Positions 16,506 to 26,060 are shown, numbered from the stretch's first letter. The stretch is DNA of 64,000 bases from Palsa-506 sp963836355 (GCA_963836355.1 CAWIJO010000010.1:620001-684000), one strand, 5' to 3'. Numbers and translations are program-made. Notes: generated from the sequence alone by a model not told the origin.

Positions 16506-17156
16506 ATGAGTGGGGAGCTGACCGGCATGCTGGAAACGGAGCAGAAGTATGAGGTCGGCCAGGATTTCGCCCTTCCCGACCTGCGCGGGCTGGGCGGCGC
16601 CGACCACGCGCTGATGCCGCCGGCCGAGGTCGAGCTGCTGACCGCACGTTACTACGACACCGGCGACCTGCGGCTGGCCGCAGCGGGGGTCACGCTGCGC
16701 CGGCGCACCGGCGGCCAGGACGCCGGCTGGCACCTCAAGCTGCCCGTCGGCACCGACACCCGGCGGGAGCTGCACGCGCCCCTCGGGCCTGGCGACGAGC
16801 CCGTCCCGCCGGGCCTCGCCGAGCTCGTGGCCGCCTGGGCTGATGACGGTCAGCTCCGCCCGGTGGCCACCTTGGAAACCAGGCGCACCGTGTGGCGCAT
16901 CGCCGGCCCGGGCGGCGAGATCCTGGCCGAGCTGGCCGATGACTACGTGACCGGGCACCGCGAGGCCCTGCCCGCATCGGCCGGGCGGCCCGGCATCGAG
17001 ATGGCCGACCTGGCCTGGCGCGAGATTGAGGTGGAGCTGGTCGTCGGCCGCGCCAGCATCCTCGCGGCAGCGGGCGGGCGCCTGCGGGCGGCTGGCGCGA
17101 AGCCATCGAGGTCGGCCAGCAAGCTCAGCCGGCTGCTCACCGCACCTGCCCGGTAG
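16506..17156 (+). CDS. CYTH-domain protein (triphosphate tunnel metalloenzyme)
   Basis: A 216-residue CYTH domain, the fold of inorganic triphosphatases and thiamine triphosphatases that hydrolyse triphosphates in a tunnel with Mg2+. The signature ExExK is seen as ETEQKYEV at residues 10-17. Alternating basic/acidic strands follow (TLRRRTGG, WHLKLPVG, TRRELHAPL, TLETRRTVWRI, DDYVTGHRE, REIEVELVVG). The C-terminal CHAD domain often fused to actinomycete CYTH proteins is absent. ATG 16506 gives the motif close to the N-terminus as usual. Confidence 0.88.
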   Translation: MSGELTGMLETEQKYEVGQDFALPDLRGLGGADHALMPPAEVELLTARYYDTGDLRLAAAGVTLRRRTGGQDAGWHLKLPVGTDTRRELHAPLGPGDEPVPPGLAELVAAWADDGQLRPVATLETRRTVWRIAGPGGEILAELADDYVTGHREALPASAGRPGIEMADLAWREIEVELVVGRASILAAAGGRLRAAGAKPSRSASKLSRLLTAPAR

Positions 17157-17304
17157 CCGCCGGTCACATGCCAGCTGACCGGGCTGAGGCTGGTGTCTCG
17201 CCTGTGGCCGCTGAGTCCTGTGACACTACGATCAGGATTTAGCCTGGCGCCTGCGCCGCACGGTCCGCCGCGCCCGACCGCGACCCCCGTCCGGAGGTAC
17301 CGAG

Positions 17305-19128
17305 TTGCCTGACCGACAGCCCGATCCCGTCCAGCCGGCCGACGGCACGCCGTCACCCGGGCAAATCGCGCCCGCCGCCATCGACGCCGTGGCCGCCATC
17401 GCCGACAGCTACCTGCTCCGCGGCGGCCAGCCGGGGCTGGCGTACGGGATCATGGCCGGCGGGTCGCTGGTGCATGCCCGCGGGATCGGCGAGAGCTGGC
17501 TGGGCGGCCCGGTGCCCGATGCCGGAACAGTCTTCCGGATCGCCTCGATGACGAAGAGCTTCACCGCGGCGGCCGTGCTGGCACTGCGGGATGACGGCGC
17601 ATTTGCGCTCGACCACGCGGCGGCTGACTACGTGCCCGAATTGCGCGACCTGAGCCCGGCGACCGCGGACTCGCCGCGCATCTCGATCCGGCACCTGCTG
17701 ACGATGACTGCGGGCTTCCCCACCGATGACCCGTGGGGCGACCGGCAGCAGGGCACCCCGCTAGGCGAGTTCACGGAGTTGCTGGCCGGCGGCGTGCGGT
17801 TTGCCTGGGCGCCGGGTACCCGCTTTGAGTACGCCAACATCGGCTACGCGATTCTCGGACTGGTCATCACCGCCGCATCCGGCACTGACTACCCGGACTT
17901 CATCCGGGACCGGCTGCTGCGGCCGCTGGGAATGACCAGCACCGGGTTCGAGGCAGCCGAGTTCGGCGCGGCCCGGCTGGCCCGCGGCTACCGGCGCGGC
18001 GCGGCCGGCTGGGAGGAACTTGTCCCTGACCCGGTCGGCGCGTTCGCCCCGATGGGCGGTGTGTTCAGCACCGTCGCCGACCTGACCCGCTGGGTAAGCG
18101 GCTTCGCCGGCGCGTTCCCGCCGGGCGCCGACGACGCCGGCCAGCCACATCCGCTGCGGCGGGCATCCCGGCGTGACATGCAGCTGCCGCAGGTCGCGCT
18201 GCCGCCGCAGCCGCCCTCATTCCCAGCTGGCTCCGGACCAGGCAGCTACGGCTTCGGGCTCTTCGTCGAGGACGACGCCGAGCACGGCCGGATCGTCCAG
18301 CACAGCGGCGGCTATCCGGGATTCGGCAGTCATATGCGCTGGCACCTGGCCACCGGCACCGGCGTGATCGTGCTCGGCAACGGCACCTATGCGCCCGCGC
18401 ATCCGATGGCATCGAGGATGCTTGACATCCTGCTGCGGTCCCAGGCCCGGCCGGGATCCTGGCCGGCGGGCCAGCAGGCCGTGGGTGGCCCGGTGCCCGC
18501 ACCCGGCGGGCCGTGGCCGGAGACGACGAGCGGGCAACGGGCGGTCACCGGGCTGCTTCAGTCCTGGGACGACGCAGTCGCTGCCCGCCTGTGCACGCCG
18601 AATGTCGCGCAAGATGAGCCGTACGCCGAGCGCAGGCAGAAGGCCGAGCTGATCAGGCAGCGGATCGGGGATTTCAGGGTGGACGAAGGACGGCCAGCGG
18701 AATCCGACTCGGCGGCGCATTGCCGCTGGTGGCTGCGCGGTGACCGCGGCGTCGTGCAAGCCGAGATCCTGCTCACCCCGGAGCCGCGGCCCCGTGTCCA
18801 GCTGATCACGGTCGCCGTCCCGCCGGCTCCGGGCTCGGCCCTCGGCCGGGCACTTGACCGGCTGATCTCGCTGCTGAACGACCAGGGCCCCGAATGGCCG
18901 CCAGCCCTGGCCGCGTCCGGCACGCTGGACACCCCGCTGCTGCTCCGCCAGCTCCGGACCACGGCGGCGTGGGCAGGCCAGTGCCGGCCGGGCGCGTTCC
19001 GCAGCGGGGACGGCGAGACATCCGCCGCCATCGAACTGGACGGCGCGACCGCCAAGCTGATCCTGGCCATCTCGGTGGATCCGGCCGAGCACCTGCTGCA
19101 GCAGGCGGACATCACGGTCAGGGCCTGA
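17305..19128 (+). CDS. Beta-lactamase-fold serine hydrolase
   Basis: A 607-residue protein. Residues 20-370 form a class C beta-lactamase/DD-peptidase fold with SMTK (Ser-x-x-Lys, near residue 81), YAN (near 175) and HSGG (near 335, the KTG equivalent). The C-terminal 200 residues form an additional beta-rich domain often found in this family. No signal peptide is evident, so it may be cytoplasmic and act as an esterase or peptidase; the substrate is unknown. It starts with TTG at 17305, supported by GGAGG seven bases upstream; no ATG or GTG fits the ribosome binding site. Confidence 0.85.
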   Translation: MPDRQPDPVQPADGTPSPGQIAPAAIDAVAAIADSYLLRGGQPGLAYGIMAGGSLVHARGIGESWLGGPVPDAGTVFRIASMTKSFTAAAVLALRDDGAFALDHAAADYVPELRDLSPATADSPRISIRHLLTMTAGFPTDDPWGDRQQGTPLGEFTELLAGGVRFAWAPGTRFEYANIGYAILGLVITAASGTDYPDFIRDRLLRPLGMTSTGFEAAEFGAARLARGYRRGAAGWEELVPDPVGAFAPMGGVFSTVADLTRWVSGFAGAFPPGADDAGQPHPLRRASRRDMQLPQVALPPQPPSFPAGSGPGSYGFGLFVEDDAEHGRIVQHSGGYPGFGSHMRWHLATGTGVIVLGNGTYAPAHPMASRMLDILLRSQARPGSWPAGQQAVGGPVPAPGGPWPETTSGQRAVTGLLQSWDDAVAARLCTPNVAQDEPYAERRQKAELIRQRIGDFRVDEGRPAESDSAAHCRWWLRGDRGVVQAEILLTPEPRPRVQLITVAVPPAPGSALGRALDRLISLLNDQGPEWPPALAASGTLDTPLLLRQLRTTAAWAGQCRPGAFRSGDGETSAAIELDGATAKLILAISVDPAEHLLQQADITVRA

Positions 19129-19379
19129 CCGCACGGCGCTAGCCGGGCATATTGCAGGAACGCGGCGGCGGCCGAGACGACGGGCCGGCGTGGCCGGCCA
19201 GGAATTTCGCCGGCCGGCTTGACCACCAGCCCGGCAGCGGGAAAACAACGCCGCGAACTGCGCGGCGACCCGGAGAGGCAAGCGACCGGACGCTCATAGC
19301 TGGCTCAGAGGCGGGCCAGAGGTGCCGCCCAGCCCCGGCGGCGAGGCTTTGGCATGGACCAAGCCACGAGGAGCATCCG

Positions 19380-19763
19380 ATGAGCAGGCACTCACAAGCG
19401 ACCAAGCGGGCGGTCGTGAACCGTGATCGCGGGCACGCCAGGCTGCGCACGGTCACGGCGACGGCCGGAGCGGTAAGCATCGCCGCGGCTGGCGCGGTCG
19501 CGTTCGCGCTGCCCGGCGCGCATCACACATCGTCGGCTAGCTCAGGATCGGCCGCCACCGCCACCGGCAACGGGAGCACCGGCTCGGCTAGCGGCACGTC
19601 AGGCAGGTCAGGCACGGGCAGCTCAGGCACGGGCAGCTCAGGCAGCGCGAGTTCGGGCAGCGCGAGTTCGGGCACCAGCAGCAGCACCGGCGGCAGCATC
19701 ACGCCGTCGACGGCCCCATCAGCGAGCTCAGGCTCCGGCAGCGTCACCTCCGGCGGGTCATGA
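19380..19763 (+). CDS. Membrane-anchored Ser/Gly/Thr-rich protein, first gene of electron-transfer operon
   Basis: 127 residues: a basic N-terminus, one hydrophobic helix (residues 27-50, TATAGAVSIAAAGAVAFALP) and then a tail of Ser, Gly and Thr with short repeats (GTGSSGTGSSG, SASSGSASSG). In related operons the first gene encodes an anchored protein whose Ser-rich linker leads to an FMN-binding domain. Here the protein ends right after the linker, so the cofactor domain seems lost (inference). ATG 19380 follows GAGGAG. Its stop overlaps the apbE start in ATGA. Confidence 0.7.
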   Translation: MSRHSQATKRAVVNRDRGHARLRTVTATAGAVSIAAAGAVAFALPGAHHTSSASSGSAATATGNGSTGSASGTSGRSGTGSSGTGSSGSASSGSASSGTSSSTGGSITPSTAPSASSGSGSVTSGGS

Positions 19764-20473
19764 TGCCATCCACCATGACGAGGCTGACGCCCGCTGCCAT
19801 TAGCCGGTCGGCCCTCGGCACCGTGGCGGCGCTGGCCGTTTCCGACCCGGTGCAGCTGCACGCCGCCGGTGACCTGCTAGCCGGCGAGATTGCCGCGGTG
19901 GACGCTGCCTGCAGCACTTTCCGTGCCGACTCCGAGCTCGCCGCCGTGAACGCGGCCGCCCGCCGTGGCTGCGGCCCGGTCCGGATCAGCCCGCTGCTGG
20001 CCGAGGCGATAGGCGCAGCGCTGCTGGCCGCCGAGCAGACCGGCGGCGACGTTGATCCAGTCGCCGGGCATGGCTCGCGCCCGGCGTCGGCCGGTCGGCC
20101 GGCGCGGCAGCCTGGCGCGCTGGCCCGGCTGACGGTAACGACCAGCGCCAGCTGGCGGGAGGTGCGGCTGGACGCCCGCCGCGGGCTGCTCAGCCTGCCG
20201 GCCGGCTGCTGGCTGGACATCGGCGCCACGGCGAAGGCGTGGGCCGCTGACCGGGCCGCCGCGATGATCGCCGCGCGGCTTGGCTGCGGCGTGCTGATCG
20301 GCCTCGGCGGGGACGTCGCGGCAGGTGGCGCGGCCCCGCCCGACGGCTGGCAGGTCCGCGTGCAGGACAACGCCGCCCCGCTGGCCGACCGCGGCAGTCC
20401 AGACACTCCCGCCACATTGGCCACGCCAGCACAGGCGTGCGCCGTTACCGAACGAGAGGCGAACCTCCGATGA
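19760..20473 (+). CDS. FAD:protein FMN transferase (ApbE-like), C-terminally shortened
   Basis: ApbE attaches FMN covalently to Thr residues of extracytoplasmic proteins, using FAD. Recognisable parts: FRADSELAAVN, TGGDVDPVAG, CWLDIGATAKAWAADRAAA, GVLIGLGGDVA and GWQVRVQD. After about residue 195 the likeness stops and the last 40 residues are unrelated. The C-terminal third with the HHLIDPxTG-type metal and substrate residues is missing, so transferase activity is doubtful. Length is 237 residues against roughly 260-330 in the family. It overlaps the preceding and following genes by 4 bases each, so the operon frame is preserved. Confidence 0.75.
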   Translation: MMPSTMTRLTPAAISRSALGTVAALAVSDPVQLHAAGDLLAGEIAAVDAACSTFRADSELAAVNAAARRGCGPVRISPLLAEAIGAALLAAEQTGGDVDPVAGHGSRPASAGRPARQPGALARLTVTTSASWREVRLDARRGLLSLPAGCWLDIGATAKAWAADRAAAMIAARLGCGVLIGLGGDVAAGGAAPPDGWQVRVQDNAAPLADRGSPDTPATLATPAQACAVTEREANLR

Positions 20474-21066
20474 CCGGGATTACCGGGAGCGCGGCGCTCT
20501 GGTACGCCAGCCGCGCCACCGGCATCGTCTGCCTGGTGTTGCTCACTGCCGTCATGGTGCTCGGCATCATGGTGAACCGCCAGGGCAGGCTGCCTGGCCT
20601 GCCCAGGTTCGCGGTGACCGGGCTGCACCGCAACCTCTCGCTGCTGTCCGTCGGCTTCCTGGCCGTCCACATCGTGACCGCCGTCGCCGACCCGTTCGTC
20701 CCGATCGGGCTCGCCGCCACGGTGATCCCGCTCGCCTCGCCGTATCGCCCGCTGTGGATCGGCCTGGGCGCGGTCTCGCTCGACCTGATGCTGGCGCTGA
20801 TCGTGACCAGCCTGGTCAGGGCGCGGATCGGCCGTCGGCTCTGGCGCGGCGTGCACTGGCTGGCCTACGCGGCCTGGCCGGTCGCGCTGGTGCACAGCAT
20901 CGGCAGCAGCGGCGACCTGCGCAGCGGCCCGCTGCTCGCGCTCGCGGCCGGATGCGCGCTCGCGGTGGCAGGCGCGGCGAGCTGGCGGGCAGTTCATGCG
21001 ACCAGGGCGACGCCGCGGCCGCAGCGGGTCGCCGCCCTGCTCTCCAGCCAGGCTGGTGCCCGATGA
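20470..21066 (+). CDS. Ferric-reductase-like heme membrane protein
   Basis: 198 residues with about six membrane helices. Conserved His pairs (LHRNLSLLSVGFLAVH and VHWLAYAAWPVALVH) suit two b-type hemes spanning the membrane, as in ferric-reductase-like domains. It probably carries electrons across the membrane between the NuoF-like partner inside and a flavin or metal outside. ATG 20470 overlaps the apbE stop region, and the stop overlaps the next ATG in ATGA. Confidence 0.85.
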   Translation: MTGITGSAALWYASRATGIVCLVLLTAVMVLGIMVNRQGRLPGLPRFAVTGLHRNLSLLSVGFLAVHIVTAVADPFVPIGLAATVIPLASPYRPLWIGLGAVSLDLMLALIVTSLVRARIGRRLWRGVHWLAYAAWPVALVHSIGSSGDLRSGPLLALAAGCALAVAGAASWRAVHATRATPRPQRVAALLSSQAGAR

Positions 21067-22379
21067 GAGCAACCGGCACCAACCTCATGAACGCGGGCAG
21101 CCCGCGCCTCGTCGATCCGGCGGGGCAGCGCCTCCCCCGGCTGTTGCCGGTCGACGCCCGCCCGGCCGGGCTGCCCGCCCACCTAGCGCTGCACGGGCCG
21201 CTGCCATACCGCGGCAGCGCCGGGCCGCTGATCGCCGAACTGCGCGGAGCCGGCCTTACCGGGCGCGGCGGCGCTGCGTTCGCAGTGCACAGGAAGCTCG
21301 CCGCGGTTGCCGCGGCCGGCCGGCGCCCGGTCGTGGTGGCCAACGGCGCGGAAAGCGAGCCGCTCAGCGCCAAGGACAAGACACTGCTGCGCTACTCGCC
21401 GCACCTGATACTCGACGGGCTGCAGCTTGCCGCCGAGGCCGTGGGCGCCCGCCGCACGGTGCTCTACCTGCACGAAGATCTTCCTCTGCACGGATTGCTT
21501 GGCGAGCTTCTTTTTGAACGCAGCCGCAATGGGCTGGACCGCGCTGCCGTGGATCTCGTGCTCGCCCCGCCCAGGTTCCTGTCCGGGCAGGAGACGTCCG
21601 TCGTCAGCGTGCTCAACGGCGGCCCGGCGCTGCCGACGTTCACGCCGCCGCGCACCTTCGAGCGCGGCGTCGGCGGCCTGCCGACGCTGGTGCAGAACGT
21701 CGAGACGCTGGCTCACCTGGCGCTGATCGCGCGGTACGGCGCGGCCTGGTTCCGCGGCCTCGGCACCGCGGCCGAGCCGGGCAGCATGCTGGCCAGCATC
21801 CGGCAGGCAGACGGCAGCGCGGCTGTCACGGAGGCCGCCATCGGCACTCCGCTGCGGGACCTGCTGGTGCTCGGCGAGCACGTGCAGGCGGTGCTCGTCG
21901 GCGGCTACCACGGCAGCTGGTTGCCGGGCGGCCAGGCCGCCGCGCTCTCGCTCAGCAACGCGGCGCTGCGGCCGGCCTGCGCGTCGGCCGGCGCGGGCGT
22001 GCTCGCCGCCCTCCCGGCCGGGCGCTGCGGCCTGGCTGAGACGGCACGAGTCGCCCGCTACCTGGCGCTCGAGTCGGCCGGCCAGTGCGGCCCATGCCTG
22101 AACGGGCTGCCCCGCATCGCCACGGCACTCGCGGAGCTGGCCGGCGCTGGCGCCGGGGACTCCGTAATAAATGATCTTGAGCGCTGGGCCGGGCTGGCTA
22201 GCGGGCGCGGAGCGTGTCATCATCCCGACGGCTCCGTCCGGTTCGTCCGCAGTGCGCTGCGGGTTTTCGGCGCCGAGATCCGCTGCCACCGGCGGGGCAG
22301 CTGCACGGCGGTGACTGGCCGGCCGTTCCTGCCGGTGCCCGCCGGGCCAGCCGGCCAGACCGACTGGAGCAGGCGATGA
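21063..22379 (+). CDS. NuoF-like NADH-binding flavoprotein (51-kDa-type)
   Basis: 438 residues related to the NADH-dehydrogenase 51-kDa subunit. The NADH/FMN site is seen as GRGGAAFAVHRKL and NGAESEPLSAKDK, an SLBB segment in the middle, and a 4Fe-4S motif (GQCGPC near residue 345, with CHHPDG downstream). It likely takes electrons from NAD(P)H and passes them to the adjacent ferredoxin and the heme membrane protein. ATG 21063 overlaps the previous stop (ATGA), and its own stop overlaps the ferredoxin ATG, strong evidence for one operon. Confidence 0.85.
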   Translation: MRATGTNLMNAGSPRLVDPAGQRLPRLLPVDARPAGLPAHLALHGPLPYRGSAGPLIAELRGAGLTGRGGAAFAVHRKLAAVAAAGRRPVVVANGAESEPLSAKDKTLLRYSPHLILDGLQLAAEAVGARRTVLYLHEDLPLHGLLGELLFERSRNGLDRAAVDLVLAPPRFLSGQETSVVSVLNGGPALPTFTPPRTFERGVGGLPTLVQNVETLAHLALIARYGAAWFRGLGTAAEPGSMLASIRQADGSAAVTEAAIGTPLRDLLVLGEHVQAVLVGGYHGSWLPGGQAAALSLSNAALRPACASAGAGVLAALPAGRCGLAETARVARYLALESAGQCGPCLNGLPRIATALAELAGAGAGDSVINDLERWAGLASGRGACHHPDGSVRFVRSALRVFGAEIRCHRRGSCTAVTGRPFLPVPAGPAGQTDWSRR

Positions 22380-22579
22380 GCAAGCAGCTGCGGGTCAACC
22401 CGATCGCCTGTGCCGGGCACGGCCTGTGCGCCGAGCTGCTGCCGGAGCTGGTCACGCTGGACGAGTGGGGCTACCCGGTGCTCGACGGCCAGCCGGTGCC
22501 GCCCGGCCTGGACCGCGCCGCGCGGCGCGCGGTGGCCAGCTGCCCCGCGCTGGCGCTGCTGCTCTCCCCCGCGCCATGA
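22376..22579 (+). CDS. Small 3Fe-4S-type ferredoxin
   Basis: A 67-residue ferredoxin of the short actinomycete type. Cysteines are in CAGHGLC near the N-terminus and in SCPALAL near the C-terminus, with the typical LDEWGYPVL segment between. It has three cluster Cys rather than four, indicating a 3Fe-4S cluster. As the last gene of the overlapping operon it is the natural electron partner of the NuoF-like protein. Confidence 0.88.
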   Translation: MSKQLRVNPIACAGHGLCAELLPELVTLDEWGYPVLDGQPVPPGLDRAARRAVASCPALALLLSPAP

Positions 22580-22667
22580 CCAGCCGGGCGGCCGGCGGGC
22601 CGGGGTGCCGAGCAGGCTCAGAGCTAGTGCAGAGCCGGCCCGTGGCGAACGCGCGCAGGCTGGGAAC

Positions 22668-23426
22668 ATGATGAGCATGACCGCACCGCCGCAGCCGGCC
22701 CGCGACGGACAGCAATCGCCGTTGCGCAGACCGGACGGCACGCCGATCCGCGTTCTCGTGGTGGACGACGAGCCCAGCCTGGCCGAGCTGCTGGCCAGCG
22801 TGCTGCGCTACGAAGGCTGGGAGATCCAGACCGCGGGCGACGGGCTTGGCGCAGTCCGCGCGGCCCGCGAGTTCCGGCCGGACGCGGTCGTGCTCGACGT
22901 GATGCTGCCGGATCTGAGCGGCTTGGAAGTGCTGGGTCGGCTGCGCGCCGAGCTGCCACACGTTTGCGTGCTGTTCCTGACCGCACGGGACGCGGTCGAG
23001 GACCGGGTAGCCGGGATCACGGCCGGCGGCGACGACTACGTGACGAAGCCGTTCAGCCTGGAGGAGGTGCTTGCCCGGCTGCGCGGCCTGCTCCGCCGGG
23101 CGGGCATCACCAGGGCCAGCGGCGGGGCTGAGCGATGCGTCGGCGACCTGGCCATGGACGAGGAGGCCAGGGAGGTCCGCCGGGGCAGCGACCTGATCGA
23201 GCTCACCGCCACCGAGTTCGAGCTGCTGCGGTTCCTGATGCGCAACCCCCGGCGGGTACTGTCCAAGGCGCAGATCCTCGACCGGGTATGGAACTACGAC
23301 TTCGGCGGCCAGGCGCACGTCGTCGAGCTGTACATCAGCTACCTGCGGAAGAAGATCGACAGCGGCCGGGAGCCGATGATCCACACCGTGCGGGGCGTCG
23401 GCTACGTGCTCAAGCCGCCGCAGTGA
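22668..23426 (+). CDS. OmpR/PhoP-family response regulator
   Basis: 252 residues. The receiver domain is at 22-140 (VLVVDDEPSLAELL with the acidic pair, phospho-Asp in VVLDVMLPDLSG, Lys in VTKPFS). The winged-helix DNA-binding domain is at 155-250 (LTATEFELLRFLMRNP, VVELYISYLRKKI, TVRGVGYVLK). ATG 22668 is the longest sensible start; ATG at 22671 or 22677 is possible. It is followed after 21 bases by its sensor kinase. Targets are unknown; the electron-transfer operon just upstream is a candidate. Confidence 0.92.
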   Translation: MMSMTAPPQPARDGQQSPLRRPDGTPIRVLVVDDEPSLAELLASVLRYEGWEIQTAGDGLGAVRAAREFRPDAVVLDVMLPDLSGLEVLGRLRAELPHVCVLFLTARDAVEDRVAGITAGGDDYVTKPFSLEEVLARLRGLLRRAGITRASGGAERCVGDLAMDEEAREVRRGSDLIELTATEFELLRFLMRNPRRVLSKAQILDRVWNYDFGGQAHVVELYISYLRKKIDSGREPMIHTVRGVGYVLKPPQ

Positions 23427-23447
23427 TGCCCGGGTGCTGATGCGGCG

Positions 23448-24992
23448 ATGAACGATGCGGCGGCCCGGCAGCCCGGCCTGCGCTCCTGGCTGGCCGGCCG
23501 GACCCTGCGCGGGCGGCTGATCGCCGGACTGCTCGCACTGCTCGCGGTCGCCTGCGCGGGCGTCGGGCTGGTCACCTACATCGCGCTGCGCGGCTTCCTG
23601 TTCCACGGCCTGGACGAGCAGCTGACCGCGGCGAAGATCCGCTACGTCGGGTGCGTTCAGGACAAGGGCGGCCCGCCGCCCCCGCCGGACTACGATGAGC
23701 GGCCGCCGCGGCAGGTGCCGAACTGCGGTAACGAGATCCCCGGCCTGGCGGCAGGCACGTTCAGCGCCCGGCTGGTCAAGTATACGGTCACGAACGCGAA
23801 CATCGAGGCTGGCTGGTGCAATCTGTCCAGCGCGGACGCGACGGCGCTCACCCGGCTGCCGGTGGACGGTCGGCCGCATAACCGGGACCTGCCGTCCGCG
23901 CATGGCGCTTACCGGCTGACCGCGGTCCGGTCGTCCGGCGGCGACGTGCTCGTCACCGGCCTGCCGCTGGCCGACCTGCAGTCCACCCTGCACGGCGTCG
24001 AGCTGGCCGAGATCATCGTGTTCTCCGCGGCGCTGCTGCTCACCGGCGTCATCGGGGCCGGCTGGGTGCGGGTCTCGCTGCGGCCGCTGCGGCGGGTGAC
24101 CGCCACCGCTGCCGAGGTGACCAGGCTGCCGCTGGCGAGCGGCGACGTTGCACTACCGAACCGGGTGCCCGATGCCGATCCGCGCACCGAAGTGGGGCAG
24201 CTCGGCGTGGCGTTCAACCGGATGCTGGGGCACGTGGAGGCGGCGCTGGCCCGGCGGCACGCCAGCGAGGCACGGCTGCGCGGTTTCGCGGCCGACGCCA
24301 GCCACGAGCTGCGCACCCCGCTGGCCGCGATCCGGGGGTATGCCGAGCTGGCCCGCCGGCACCGCGGCGCGCTGCCCGACGACGTGGCGCACGCGCTGGC
24401 CCGGGTGGAATCGGAATCGGCCCGGATGAGCGGCTTGGTCGACGACCTGCTGCTGCTGGCCAGGCTCGATGCCGGGCGGCCGCTGGCGGATAACCCGGTG
24501 GACCTGACCAGGCTGGCGCTCGACGCGGCCGGCGATGCCAGGGCGGTCGCGCCAGGCCACCGGTTCCAGCTGGACCTGCCCGGCGCGCCGGTCATGATCC
24601 GCGGCGATGAGCACCGGCTGCGGCAGGTGCTGGCGAACCTGGTCAGCAACGCGGCCGGGCACACTCCGCGGGGCACCACGGTCACCATCGCGCTAGCCCG
24701 GCGGGACGGCCCGCGGGCGGCGGCCGGTGCCGCCAAGGACGGCCTCGGCTGGTCACCCGGCTCGGCGGTGCTCAGCGTGGCGGACGACGGTCCCGGCATC
24801 CCGGCCGAGCTTCAGCCGGAGCTGTTCGAGCGGTTCGTGCGCGGGGATAGCTCCCGGTCCAGGGCGGCCGGCAGCACCGGCCTGGGGCTGGCGATCGTGG
24901 ACGCCGTGGTCGCGGCGCATCAGGGCCACGTCGAGGTGACCAGCCAGCCGGGACAGACCGTGTTCACCATCACGCTGCCGCTGCCCGGCTGA
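23448..24992 (+). CDS. Membrane sensor histidine kinase
   Basis: 514 residues: membrane helix at 24-46; extracytoplasmic domain of about 125 residues with three Cys (VGCVQ, PNCGN, GWCNL); second helix near 185-205; HAMP; HisKA with phospho-His in FAADASHELRTPLAAIRGYA; HATPase with VLANLVSNAAGH, VADDGPGIP and GLGLAIVDAVV. It forms a pair with the regulator upstream. The Cys-containing loop, which begins with a Pro-rich run, may sense redox or metals (speculation). Confidence 0.92.
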   Translation: MNDAAARQPGLRSWLAGRTLRGRLIAGLLALLAVACAGVGLVTYIALRGFLFHGLDEQLTAAKIRYVGCVQDKGGPPPPPDYDERPPRQVPNCGNEIPGLAAGTFSARLVKYTVTNANIEAGWCNLSSADATALTRLPVDGRPHNRDLPSAHGAYRLTAVRSSGGDVLVTGLPLADLQSTLHGVELAEIIVFSAALLLTGVIGAGWVRVSLRPLRRVTATAAEVTRLPLASGDVALPNRVPDADPRTEVGQLGVAFNRMLGHVEAALARRHASEARLRGFAADASHELRTPLAAIRGYAELARRHRGALPDDVAHALARVESESARMSGLVDDLLLLARLDAGRPLADNPVDLTRLALDAAGDARAVAPGHRFQLDLPGAPVMIRGDEHRLRQVLANLVSNAAGHTPRGTTVTIALARRDGPRAAAGAAKDGLGWSPGSAVLSVADDGPGIPAELQPELFERFVRGDSSRSRAAGSTGLGLAIVDAVVAAHQGHVEVTSQPGQTVFTITLPLPG

Positions 24993-25181
24993 GCGCCACC
25001 GGATCGCCCGGCCCCTGGCAGGCCGCGGCCGGCCTTCCCGCTGCGACCATGCCCGCTACGATCACCACGGCCAGCGCCCGGGTCACCCCGCGTGCACGGA
25101 CACCCTCGCCAAGCCCACCGGCCGGCGAACGCAGGCTAAGGTCACCGGCTATGAGCGATCGGTACGAGATCGGAGGCTTGC

Positions 25182-26060
25182 GTGAGTTCCCCGGCACGGC
25201 CTGGTCGGCCTTCCGGGCGTAGCCGCCGGTGGCAGATCATCGCGGTCGTCTTCGTTGCGCTGGCAGCTGGCGGCTGCTCGGCCGCGGGCTCGGCCCCCGC
25301 AGCGCCCGCGCCGGGTCATCCGGCGGCCGGATCGGGGACGCCAGCGGCCACCAGGCAGCCGCGGCGAGACCCCGGCAGTGCTGATTTCACCGTCATCGGC
25401 GCTGTTCCCGTGCCGCCAGGCCCGGGCCAGGACACGCCAGCCCAAGACCCAGGTGCTGTCTGCCGGCCAGCGAAATTCCGCCGGGACGAGGCACTGGGGA
25501 AGACCACTGCCGCAGGCTTTGCCTTCGCGGGGGCCCCGGTCGCAGCAGCGCTGCTGGCGCATTTCCTGGCAGGCACCGGAACGGCGCTGCGGTTCGGCGC
25601 GGGATCGCAGATCTCGCGGGAGGCACGGGCCAGCGGAACCTTCCGGAACCTCAACCGGGACGTCCAGGCGGCCGCGCTGAGCCAGCTCCGCGCGGGCAGG
25701 TCACACGTGCGGCTGGCCGAGCCCGCGCTGCGCACCATCCGGTTCGCCGGCCCGGCCGCTTCCCGCGACCTCTACCTCGGCTTCCGCGGCACCCAGGGCC
25801 TGGACGTCCGTGGCACGGGCATGATCACCGGCCGCAGGTACGCCGGAAGGCTGACCTATGTCATCCACGACAGTTATGGCTTCCCGCCGCGGGACCAGCT
25901 GCTCGGCTTCGGCCCGGCGATGAGATACCTGCAGGTGAATTGCGGAAGCCCGGCTACCCCCGGCGGCGCCCGCTGGTTTCCCGATTCCATCACGGTCACC
26001 GTGCCGTTCCGCCACCAGCGGGACGCGAGCCACCGGCAGGCCGTCCCCCCAAACGGCTAG
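25182..26060 (+). CDS. Putative lipoprotein of unknown function
   Basis: 292 residues with a basic start, a hydrophobic stretch and a lipobox (VALAAGGC, Cys near 32), then a Pro/Ala-rich linker. A beta-rich domain with two further Cys (GAVCRPA and VNCGSP) ends the protein. It should be a surface lipoprotein. GTG 25182 is supported by CGGAGG five bases upstream. I do not recognise the domain. It is monocistronic by spacing. Confidence 0.7.
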   Translation: MSSPARPGRPSGRSRRWQIIAVVFVALAAGGCSAAGSAPAAPAPGHPAAGSGTPAATRQPRRDPGSADFTVIGAVPVPPGPGQDTPAQDPGAVCRPAKFRRDEALGKTTAAGFAFAGAPVAAALLAHFLAGTGTALRFGAGSQISREARASGTFRNLNRDVQAAALSQLRAGRSHVRLAEPALRTIRFAGPAASRDLYLGFRGTQGLDVRGTGMITGRRYAGRLTYVIHDSYGFPPRDQLLGFGPAMRYLQVNCGSPATPGGARWFPDSITVTVPFRHQRDASHRQAVPPNG

